The notes beneath the pieces are model-generated. The model was given only the letters and a program-made list of their open reading frames with translations, had not been told where the DNA came from and searched no databases. Positions 49,457 through 56,779 of a stretch of 64,000 bases of DNA are shown one piece after another. The translations under genes were made by a program, and so were the position numbers. Source of the DNA: Roseateles sp. (lineage in GTDB: Bacteria > Pseudomonadota > Gammaproteobacteria > Burkholderiales > Burkholderiaceae_C); the NCBI GenBank assembly GCA_016790285.1, contig JAEUPJ010000035.1, forward strand, positions 37,802-101,801. Direction: 5' to 3'. Every line of letters begins with the position of its first letter. The stretch's first letter is position 1.

Positions 49457-50635
49457 ATGAGGCGTTTGCTGCAAGACTTTTCGCCGGCCACCGTCGTGGC
49501 GGGCTTCGTGGCGGTGCTGGTGGGCTACACCAGCTCGGTGGCCATCATCTTCCAGGCCACCGTGGCGCTGGGTGCCACGCCGGCGCAGACGGCCTCGTGG
49601 CTCTGGGCCCTGGGCCTGGGCATGGGCGCCACCAGCCTGGGCCTGAGCCTGTGGACGCGCCAGCCGGTGCTGACCGCCTGGTCCACGCCCGGCGCGGCGC
49701 TGCTGGCCTCGGTGTCGGGCGTGGAGATGCCCGAGGCCGTTGGTGCCTTCATCGTCTGCGGCCTGCTCATCACCCTCGCGGGCGCGACGGGCTGGTTCGA
49801 GAAGCTGATGGACCGCATCCCTGTGGCCATCGCATCGGCCCTGCTCGCGGGCGTGCTGGCGCGCTTCGGGCTGGATGCCGTCGGCAGCGCGCGCACCGCA
49901 CCCGTGCTCGTGCTGGCCATGGCCGGCGCCTTCTTGCTGGGCCGGCGGTTGTGGCCACGCTATGCGGTGCCGGGCGTGCTGGTGATGGGCGTCGTCGTCG
50001 CGCTGGCGCAAGGCCGGCTGAGCTTCGCGGGGGCGGACACGTCGCAGCTGCTGGCGCTGCCCGTGTGGACTGCGCCGCACTTCACCTGGCATGCCGCCAT
50101 CGGCGTGGCGCTGCCCCTCTTCATCGTCACCATGGCCTCGCAGAACCTGCCCGGCGTGGCGGCCCAGCGCGCCAGCGGCTACCAGACGCCGGTGTCGGCC
50201 AGCATCGCCGTCACCGGCGCGGCGACCACGCTGCTCGCGCCCTTCGGCGGCTATGCGTTCAATCTCGCGGCCATCACCGCGGCCATCTGCATGGGCCGCG
50301 AGGCGCACGAAGACCCGGCACGGCGCTACACGGCCAGCATCGCGGCCGGCGTGTTCTACCTGCTGCTGGGCCTGGCGGGCGGTGCGGTGGCGATGCTGCT
50401 GTCGGCCTTCCCGCGCGAGCTCGTGGCGGCCATCGCAGGGCTGGCGCTGCTGGGCACCATCGGGGGTGCACTGGCCGGTGCACTCAAGGACGAAGGCCAC
50501 CGCGATGCGGCCATCCTGACCTTTCTCGTGTGCCTGTCGGGCATCACGGCCTTTGGCATCGGGGCGGCCTTCTGGGGCGTGGTGGCCGGTGGCGTGGCCA
50601 CGCTGGCCGCGAACTTGCGGCGCCCCCGGCCCTGA
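49457..50635 (+). CDS. BenE-family transporter
   Basis: A 392-residue membrane protein with about 12 TM segments of the benzoate:H+ symporter (BenE/YdcO) family: FSPATVVAGFVAVLVGYTSSVAI, WSTPGAALLASV and VTMASQNLPGVAAQRASGYQTP. It may import benzoate or another aromatic acid, but no benzoate pathway lies near. ATG 49457 is the conserved start. TATGCT (49445-49450) lies 6 bp before it and could be a -10 box of a leaderless or very short-leader transcript. It is 50 bp ahead of gshB. Confidence 0.9.
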   Translation: MRRLLQDFSPATVVAGFVAVLVGYTSSVAIIFQATVALGATPAQTASWLWALGLGMGATSLGLSLWTRQPVLTAWSTPGAALLASVSGVEMPEAVGAFIVCGLLITLAGATGWFEKLMDRIPVAIASALLAGVLARFGLDAVGSARTAPVLVLAMAGAFLLGRRLWPRYAVPGVLVMGVVVALAQGRLSFAGADTSQLLALPVWTAPHFTWHAAIGVALPLFIVTMASQNLPGVAAQRASGYQTPVSASIAVTGAATTLLAPFGGYAFNLAAITAAICMGREAHEDPARRYTASIAAGVFYLLLGLAGGAVAMLLSAFPRELVAAIAGLALLGTIGGALAGALKDEGHRDAAILTFLVCLSGITAFGIGAAFWGVVAGGVATLAANLRRPRP

Positions 50636-50685
50636 ACGCGCAGGGCCTTCGGGGCCTGTGCAACACTGACCGCATTGAACGGGCA

Positions 50686-51642
50686 ATGACCACCATGAAG
50701 CTGCTTTTCGTCGCCGACCCCCTGGCCACCTTCAAGACCTACAAGGACTCCACCTTCGCGATGATGCGCGAGGCCGCCCGGCGCGGCCACCGCATCCTGG
50801 CCTGCGAGCCCCAGCAGCTCGTCTGGCTGCGCGGCGGCCGCGTGACGGCGCGGCGTGCCGTCGAGATCGCACTGACCGGTGACGCCCACGACTGGTACAC
50901 CGTCACCGAGACGGCCGACGTGGCCCTGGCCGACGTCGACGCCGTGCTGATGCGCAAGGACCCGCCCTTCGACAGCGAGTTCTTCTACGCCACCCACCTG
51001 CTCAGCCAGGCCGAGCGCGAAGGCGCGCGCGTCTTCAACCGCCCCGGCGCCCTGCGCGAGCACCCCGAGAAGCTCGCCATCCTCGAGTTCCCGCAGTTCA
51101 TCTCGCCCACCGTCGTCACGCGCGACGCGGCCGAGATCCGCGCCTTCCACGCCGAGCACCGCGACATCATCCTGAAGCCCCTGGACGGCATGGGCGGCAT
51201 GGGCATCTTCCGCGTGAAGGACGACGGCCTGAACCTGGGCAGCATCATCGAGACACTGAACCGCGACGGCGCGCAGACGGTCATGGTGCAGCGCTTCATC
51301 CCCGCCATCTCGGAGGGCGACAAGCGCATCCTCATCATCGGCGGGCAGCCCGTGCCGCACTGCCTGGCCCGCATCCCGCAGGGCGGCGAGGTGCGCGGCA
51401 ACCTGGCCGCAGGCGGCAAGGGTGTGGCCCGCCCGCTCACCGCGCGGGACCGCGAGATCGCCGAGTACCTCGGCCCCATCCTCGCTGCGCGCGGCCTGCT
51501 GCTGGTGGGCCTGGACGTCATCGGCGAGAACGTCACCGAGATCAACGTGACGAGCCCCACCTGCTTCCAGGAGATCACCGACCAGAGCGGGTTCGACGTG
51601 GCCCGGATGTTCATCGATGCGCTGGAAGGAGCCCTGGCATGA
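50686..51642 (+). CDS. gshB: glutathione synthetase
   Basis: A 318-residue ATP-grasp enzyme. KLLFVADPLATFKTYKDSTF is the standard start, DAVLMRKDPPFDSEFFYATH, DIILKPLDGMGGMGIFRV and NVTEINVTSPTCFQEI carry the substrate and ATP site. It adds glycine to gamma-glutamylcysteine. ATG 50686 is given; a second ATG at 50695 three codons later is equally possible. It overlaps the DUF885 gene by 4 bp. Its partner gshA lies 6.6 kb upstream on the same strand. Confidence 0.95.
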   Translation: MTTMKLLFVADPLATFKTYKDSTFAMMREAARRGHRILACEPQQLVWLRGGRVTARRAVEIALTGDAHDWYTVTETADVALADVDAVLMRKDPPFDSEFFYATHLLSQAEREGARVFNRPGALREHPEKLAILEFPQFISPTVVTRDAAEIRAFHAEHRDIILKPLDGMGGMGIFRVKDDGLNLGSIIETLNRDGAQTVMVQRFIPAISEGDKRILIIGGQPVPHCLARIPQGGEVRGNLAAGGKGVARPLTARDREIAEYLGPILAARGLLLVGLDVIGENVTEINVTSPTCFQEITDQSGFDVARMFIDALEGALA

Positions 51643-53324
51643 GGCGTCGCGACTTCGCCGCCCTGGGCCTGACCGCGCTGGGCGTGTCCGCCCGTGCCGA
51701 GGGCGCGGCCTTCGGCCAGATGAGCGAGCGCTTCCTCGAAGCGCTCTGGAAGCTCGACCCCGACGCCGCCGTGGCGGCGGGCCGCTTCGAGTTCGCCGGC
51801 CGCGTGACGCTCCCGAGCCCCGCTCAGCGCCTGCGCATGACCGCCTTCCTGACCGAGCAGCTCGCGGCCTTCGAGAAGCTGCCCGACGCGACGCTGAGCA
51901 CCAGCGAGCGCATGGACCGCGCCCTGCTCATCGGCAAGATGCGCAGCGACCTGTGGCGGCTGGAGGTGCTGCGTGAATGGTCGTGGAACCCGGCGGAGCA
52001 CAACCCCGCCGCGCCGCTGGACCTGCTGCTCAACACGGAGTACGCACCGCTGCGCGAGCGCGTGCGCGCCCTGCAGCCGCGCGTGGCGGCGCTGCCGGGC
52101 TACTACCGCGCCGCGAGGCTCAGCCTGGCGGGCGTCACGCGCGAGCACACCGAGCTGGCCATCCAGCAGGCCCCGGGCGTGCTGGGCGTGCTCGACGACA
52201 TCGCCAAGCGCGCCGCCGAGGCCGGCCAGGCCAGCGCCTTGCGCGCGCCGATCGCCACCGCGCGGGCCGCCGTCAATGCCTACGTCGCACACCTCAAGAC
52301 GCTGCAGCCCACACGCGGCTTCCGCCTGGGCGCGGCCCTGTACGAGCCCAAGTTCCAGCACGACATCCAGTCGGCCCGCACCGCCAAGGAGACCTACGAG
52401 CTGGCGCAGCAGCGCCGCGAGGAGGTGCTCGCCAGCATGCAGGAGCAGGCCGCGCAGCTGTGGCCGACCGTCATGGGCAGCGAGCCCGTGCCGACGGACC
52501 GCTTCGCGCTGATCGGCCGTGTCATCGACAAGCTCAGCGCGCGGCATGTGGCGCGCGAGCGATTCGTCGAGGAGATCCGCGCGCAGATCCCGCAGCTGGA
52601 GGCCTGGGTGCGCGACCACGACCTGCTCAGCCAGGACGCCAGCAAGCCCCTCATCGTGCGCGAGACGCCCGAGTACCAGCGCGGCGTGGCTGGGGCCAGC
52701 ATCGAGGCCCCCGGCGCCTACCGGCCGCAGGACAAGACCTACTACAACGTCACGCCGCTGACCGACCTCACGCCCGAGCAGGCCGAGAGTTCGCTGCGCG
52801 AGTACAACCACTGGATCCTGCAGATCCTCAACATCCACGAGGCCATCCCGGGGCACTACACGCAGCTCGTGCATGCCAACCGCACACCGAGCAAGGTCAA
52901 GGCGCTGTTCGGCAACGGCGCCATGGTCGAGGGCTGGGCCGTGTACGGCGAGCGCATGATGATCGAGAGCGGCTACGGCGCCTCGCCCGAGATGACGCTG
53001 ATGTGGGGCAAGTGGCACCTGCGCTCGGTCACCAACACCGTGCTGGACTACAGCGTGCACGTGCTGGGCATGCAGGAGGCCCAGGCGCTGGACCTGCTCG
53101 TGCGCCAGGCCTTCCAGACGGAGCGCGAGGCGAAGGAGAAGTGGCGCCGCGTGCAGCTCACCTCCGTGCAGCTGACGAGCTACTTCAGCGGCTACAGCGA
53201 GATCTTCGCGCTGCGCGAGCAGCTCAAGGCGCGGCCTGGGTTCAACCTCAAGGCCTTCCACGAGCAGTTCCTGAGCTACGGCAACGCGCCGGTGCGGCTG
53301 ATCGCCGCCGAGATGCTCGGCTAG
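51639..53324 (+). CDS. DUF885 family exported metallopeptidase-like protein
   Basis: A 561-residue protein with an N-terminal MRRRDFAALGLTALGVSARA stretch that could be a short export signal (RRxF resembles the Tat motif). Long helical repeats follow. The metal-like motif HEAIPGHYTQLVH begins at residue 400 and is followed by MVEGWAVYGERMM, the DUF885 core that resembles a zinc peptidase. The natural substrate is unknown. It starts inside the gshB stop (ATGA), so it is co-translated with gshB; a role in glutathione or peptide turnover is possible but unproven. Confidence 0.87.
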   Translation: MRRRDFAALGLTALGVSARAEGAAFGQMSERFLEALWKLDPDAAVAAGRFEFAGRVTLPSPAQRLRMTAFLTEQLAAFEKLPDATLSTSERMDRALLIGKMRSDLWRLEVLREWSWNPAEHNPAAPLDLLLNTEYAPLRERVRALQPRVAALPGYYRAARLSLAGVTREHTELAIQQAPGVLGVLDDIAKRAAEAGQASALRAPIATARAAVNAYVAHLKTLQPTRGFRLGAALYEPKFQHDIQSARTAKETYELAQQRREEVLASMQEQAAQLWPTVMGSEPVPTDRFALIGRVIDKLSARHVARERFVEEIRAQIPQLEAWVRDHDLLSQDASKPLIVRETPEYQRGVAGASIEAPGAYRPQDKTYYNVTPLTDLTPEQAESSLREYNHWILQILNIHEAIPGHYTQLVHANRTPSKVKALFGNGAMVEGWAVYGERMMIESGYGASPEMTLMWGKWHLRSVTNTVLDYSVHVLGMQEAQALDLLVRQAFQTEREAKEKWRRVQLTSVQLTSYFSGYSEIFALREQLKARPGFNLKAFHEQFLSYGNAPVRLIAAEMLG

Positions 53325-53492
53325 GCCGGCGCGCCCGCTCGCCGAGCGCTGAACGGCGGGCGGAGCGTGCGATAGCTCACCAATTCGGCCTGCCGGCCTG
53401 TCAACGTGGCGGCCCGGCTCGCTAGCATGAACGTGCCGCACGGCTTGGCCATCGCATGAGGCGGCGCCCCATCCTGCCTGCCGGATCACCCC

Positions 53493-53948
53493 ATGCGCCA
53501 TCTTCTGCACATCTTCGTCCCGCGTCTGGCCCTGCTGCTGCTCGCCGGGGGGCTGTCGGTATCGGCCAGCGCCCAGGTCTTCAAGTGCGTCGACGCCTCA
53601 GGCCAGACGGCCTATCAGTCGCAGCCTTGCCCGGATGCCACGCGCAGCTCGCAGGTCGACGTGCGCTCCGTCTCCTCACTGCCGACGCTGTCCGGCACCG
53701 GCACGGCCGCCGAGATCCGCCAGGCCGTCGTGGCCAACTGCCTGGGTGCTGCCGGGCGCAGCACGCCGGCCATGATCCGTCTGGCCGCCGAGCAGCCGCG
53801 CAAGTTCCGCGCCTTTTGTGACTGCACGGCCGACGGCGTGATGCCGCAGGTCGACAAGATCAAGGAGCTCTACGCCCGCAAGGATGCGGCCGGCATCGAG
53901 CGCCTGGGTATGCAGGTCGGCCTGGCCTGCGCGTCGCGACTGCAGTAG
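53493..53948 (+). CDS. DUF4124-domain exported protein
   Basis: A 151-residue protein with a signal peptide (cut after SASA) followed by the DUF4124 signature QVFKCVDASGQTAYQSQPCP, with its conserved Cys pair. The C-terminal half contains further Cys (VVANCLG, FCDCTADG, GLACASR) and may form disulfides in the periplasm. DUF4124 proteins are common in beta-proteobacteria and have no known function. The gene is single, between a DUF885 gene and a convergent monooxygenase gene. Confidence 0.85.
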   Translation: MRHLLHIFVPRLALLLLAGGLSVSASAQVFKCVDASGQTAYQSQPCPDATRSSQVDVRSVSSLPTLSGTGTAAEIRQAVVANCLGAAGRSTPAMIRLAAEQPRKFRAFCDCTADGVMPQVDKIKELYARKDAAGIERLGMQVGLACASRLQ

Positions 53949-53981
53949 CGCGCGGGGCGCCTTCCGCCGGCCGGAGCCCGT

Positions 53982-55211
53982 TCAGCGGGCTTCGGGCGCC
54001 AGCTGGTGCCCGGCAGCCGCCTTGTAGCTGTTGATCTCGCGGGCCACCTCGGCGGGGTCGATGACGTCTTCCAGCCGCGCAAAGCCCTCGGGGGCCAGCG
54101 CCTCCACGCGGTCCAGGATGGCGTCCAGCCCCTCGCGCCGGTTCATCTCGACGATGCGCGCGCACAGGGGCCGGCGTTCGTTCTCGTAGGCGGCCAACGC
54201 GGCGTCGAGGTCGGTGTGGGTGGCCAGCGCCTCGGCCAGGGCCTGGGCATCCATGATGGCCTGCGTCGCGCCGTTGGAGCCGATGGGGTACATGGGGTGG
54301 GCGGCGTCGCCCAGCAGCGTGGAGCGGCCCAGCTGCCAGCGCGGCAGCGGGTCGCGGTCCACCATGGGCCACTCCAGCATCTGCTCGGCGCGGGTGATGA
54401 GCCCGGGCACGTCCAGCCAGTCGAAGTGCCAGCGCCCGAAGGTGGGCAGCAGGTCGTCCAGCCGGCCGGCGCGGCTCCAGTCGGCGCGGTCGGGGGCGGT
54501 GAGGCCCGGCACCGGTTCGCGCACGCGGCGGTCGGCAATCCAGTTGATGAGCTGCAGCCCGTCCTCGCGCGGCGCGCCGATCGGGTAGACGACGAACTTG
54601 GCCTGGCTGAAGCCGGCCTGCACCATCGTGCGGCCGTCCAGGAAGGGCGGCGCCCAGGTGGTGCCGCGCCACATCATCACGCCGCGCCAGCACGGCGGGC
54701 CCTCGTCCGGCACCAGGCGCCGGCGCAGCGCGGAGTGGATGCCGTCGGCGCCGACGACCAGGTCGGCCGCGAGCTCGCGCGGGCCGTCGGCGGTGTCGAT
54801 CTCGGCCACCGCGCGACCGCCCTCGTCGCGCACGTTCACGACGCGCTGCCCGCTGATCAGCGTGACCTTGCGCGCCGCCTCGGCCCACAGCCGCATCTGC
54901 AGCTCGCCGCGGTGGATGCTGAACTGCGGGTGCGCGTAGCCGCCTCCCAGACCGCGCGGGTCACGGTAGATGGCCTGGCCGTGGCGGTTGGCAAAGACCA
55001 GGGCGGATGTCTCGACCGCCATGGTGCGCAGCGCCGGCAGCAGGCCCAGGCCCGACAGCACGCCCACCGCGTGCGGCAGCAGGTTGATGCCCACGCCCAG
55101 CGGTCGGGGTTCGCGAACGGCCTCGAGCACGGTCACCTCATGGCCGCGTGCGTGGAGCGCGAGGGCGGCGGTCAACCCTCCGATGCCACCGCCGGAAATG
55201 ATGATCTGCAT
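53982..55211 (-). CDS. FAD-dependent aromatic-type monooxygenase
   Basis: A 409-residue group A flavoprotein hydroxylase. MQIIISGGGIGGLTAALALH is the FAD dinucleotide motif, VVGADGIHSALRR the DG motif and TLLGDAAHPMYPIGSNGATQAIMDA the GD motif. This group hydroxylates aromatic rings with NAD(P)H and oxygen. The exact substrate is unknown. The start at 55211 has no ribosome site; a promoter (TTGCCT, 17 bp, TACCCT) ends 6 bp before it, so the transcript is likely leaderless. It diverges from a marR gene and is probably controlled by it. The frame open to 55781 is a shadow. Confidence 0.92.
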   Translation of the reverse strand: MQIIISGGGIGGLTAALALHARGHEVTVLEAVREPRPLGVGINLLPHAVGVLSGLGLLPALRTMAVETSALVFANRHGQAIYRDPRGLGGGYAHPQFSIHRGELQMRLWAEAARKVTLISGQRVVNVRDEGGRAVAEIDTADGPRELAADLVVGADGIHSALRRRLVPDEGPPCWRGVMMWRGTTWAPPFLDGRTMVQAGFSQAKFVVYPIGAPREDGLQLINWIADRRVREPVPGLTAPDRADWSRAGRLDDLLPTFGRWHFDWLDVPGLITRAEQMLEWPMVDRDPLPRWQLGRSTLLGDAAHPMYPIGSNGATQAIMDAQALAEALATHTDLDAALAAYENERRPLCARIVEMNRREGLDAILDRVEALAPEGFARLEDVIDPAEVAREINSYKAAAGHQLAPEAR

Positions 55212-55215
55212 CAAC

Positions 55216-55261
55216 TCAGGGTATGCGAGATTGTTGCAGTAGGCAACCAAACCTACCCTGA
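55216..55261. promoter_or_regulatory. overlapping divergent promoters with MarR operator
   Basis: Plus strand: TTGTTG (55231-55236), 17 bp, TACCCT (55254-55259), then 6 bp to the marR GTG. Minus strand: TTGCCT (55246-55241), 17 bp, TACCCT (55223-55218), then 6 bp to the monooxygenase ATG. The dyad TTGTTGC-AGTAG-GCAACCAA (55231-55250) covers both -35 boxes and is the likely MarR operator. The outer TCAGGGTA/TACCCTGA dyad is simply the two -10 regions facing outward. Confidence 0.78.
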
Positions 55262-55265
55262 AGGC

Positions 55266-55790
55266 GTGACCAAGACTGACAGTCCCGACCCCGAAGGCCT
55301 GATGCTGCCCGTGCCGGGCATCGACTACGGCCTGCTCGACAGCCTGCTCGGCTACGCGCTGCGCCGTGCGCAGAACGCGCTCTACCTCGACTTCTACCGC
55401 GCCACTGCCGAGTGGGACGTGAGCCCGCAGCGCTTTGCCGCCCTCGTGCTCATCGCCCGCAACCCGGGCCTGCGCCAGGGCCTGCTCGGCCAGGCCATGG
55501 GCCTGCACCGCAGCGGCGCGCTGCGCCTGACCGACTGGCTCACCGCCAACGGCTGGGCCGAGCGGCGCGATGCACCGGGCGATGCCCGCGCCTGGGGCCT
55601 GTACCTCACGCCCACCGGCAAGCGCCGCCTTGCCAAGCTGGAGGCCGCCGTGGCCGCGCACGACCGCGCCCTCGTCGCAGCCCTCGGCGAGCAGGGCCCC
55701 GCACTGAAGGCCGGGCTGGACCGCCTCGCCTGGGCCGCCACCGCACAGAGCACCGCCCCCGACAACACCACCAGGAGACAAAAGCCATGA
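55266..55790 (+). CDS. MarR-family transcriptional regulator
   Basis: A 174-residue winged-helix protein. LLDSLLGYALRRAQNALYLDF is the dimer helix, and LTDWLTANGWAERRDAPGDARAWGLYLTPTGKRRL is the wing with the conserved DxR. It begins with GTG at 55266, which follows the -10 box by only 6 bp, so translation may be leaderless. The same frame is open far upstream, but that is the antisense of the monooxygenase gene. Its stop overlaps the start of the binding-protein gene by 4 bp. It probably represses the divergent monooxygenase gene and its own operon until an aromatic ligand binds. Confidence 0.88.
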   Translation: MTKTDSPDPEGLMLPVPGIDYGLLDSLLGYALRRAQNALYLDFYRATAEWDVSPQRFAALVLIARNPGLRQGLLGQAMGLHRSGALRLTDWLTANGWAERRDAPGDARAWGLYLTPTGKRRLAKLEAAVAAHDRALVAALGEQGPALKAGLDRLAWAATAQSTAPDNTTRRQKP

Positions 55791-56749
55791 TGGACCGACG
55801 CCACCTTCTTGCCGCGATCGCGGCCCTGCCGCTTGCGGCGCGCGCCCAGGGGCAGCCGCCCCGCATCCTCGTCGGCTTCCCCGCCGGCGGCTCGGTGGAC
55901 ACCACCGCCCGGCGCTTCGCCGAGTTCGGCCGCGGCAAGCTGGCCGAGACCGTGCTCGTCGAGCAGAAGGTCGGCGCTGGCGGGCGCATCGCCGTGGCGG
56001 CCCTCAAGGACGCCGCGCCCGATGGGCAGACGCTCATGATCAGCCCGTCGTCGATGTTCACCATCTACCCACACGCCTACCGCAAGCTGGCCTACAACCC
56101 GGCGACCGATGTCATCCCCGTCGCGCCGCTGGCGCTGTCCAGTTGCGGCTTCGGGGTCGGACCCATGGTGCCGGCCTCGGTCAAGACGCTGGCGCAGTTC
56201 GCCGATTGGGCCAAGGCCAACGCCGACAAGGCCGCCTACGCATCGCCCGCGGCCGGTGCCATGCCCCACTTCCTGGGCAACCAGTTCGAGCATGCGGCGG
56301 GCCTGAAGCTCACGCACGCGCCCTACCGCGGCGCCGCGCCCGGCATGCAGGACCTCATGGGCGGCCAGATCGCCTCGGGCTGCTTCTCCATCGGCGACTT
56401 CCTGCCCCACCTCGCCAGCGGCCGCGTGCGGCTGCTCGGCGTCACCGACAAGGCGCGCTCGCGTTTCGCGCCTGATGTGCCCACCTTCGAGGAGCAGGGC
56501 TTCAAGGGCATCGTGGGCGTGGAGAGCTATGGCCTGTTCGTGCCGGCCAGGACGCCGCAAGCCGTCATCGACAAGCTCGCCGAGGTGGCGCGCGCCGCCG
56601 TGCGCGAGCCCGGCGTCGTCGAGGCCCTGGGCAAGCTCGGCTTCGAGCCGCTGAGCCTGTCCCCGGCCGACTACGCCAAGCGCCTGGCGGCAGAGCGTGA
56701 GTACTGGGGCCCCGTCGTCAAGGCGTCGGGTTTCTCGTCGGACGATTAG
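55787..56749 (+). CDS. Bug/TctC-type periplasmic substrate-binding protein
   Basis: A 320-residue protein with a signal peptide (MMDRRHLLAAIAALPLAARA). FPAGGSVDTTARRFAEFGR, NKVGAGGRIAV-like and YRGAAPGMQDLMGGQI motifs place it in the tripartite tricarboxylate transporter receptor (Bug) family, greatly expanded in Burkholderiales. It should bind a small organic acid in the periplasm. No TctA/TctB membrane genes are next to it, so it is an orphan receptor as is common. AGGAG lies 9 bp before the ATG, and the gene overlaps marR, which links its ligand to the monooxygenase pathway. Confidence 0.92.
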   Translation: MMDRRHLLAAIAALPLAARAQGQPPRILVGFPAGGSVDTTARRFAEFGRGKLAETVLVEQKVGAGGRIAVAALKDAAPDGQTLMISPSSMFTIYPHAYRKLAYNPATDVIPVAPLALSSCGFGVGPMVPASVKTLAQFADWAKANADKAAYASPAAGAMPHFLGNQFEHAAGLKLTHAPYRGAAPGMQDLMGGQIASGCFSIGDFLPHLASGRVRLLGVTDKARSRFAPDVPTFEEQGFKGIVGVESYGLFVPARTPQAVIDKLAEVARAAVREPGVVEALGKLGFEPLSLSPADYAKRLAAEREYWGPVVKASGFSSDD

Positions 56750-56779
56750 CATGCCGGCTCCATCCACGGAGCCTCCTGC

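Noticed and set aside
53325-53492. Terminator or small RNA after the DUF885 gene
   Set aside because: GC-rich complementary bits (CGCCCG/CGGGCG) exist, but there is no T tract and no conserved RNA feature.
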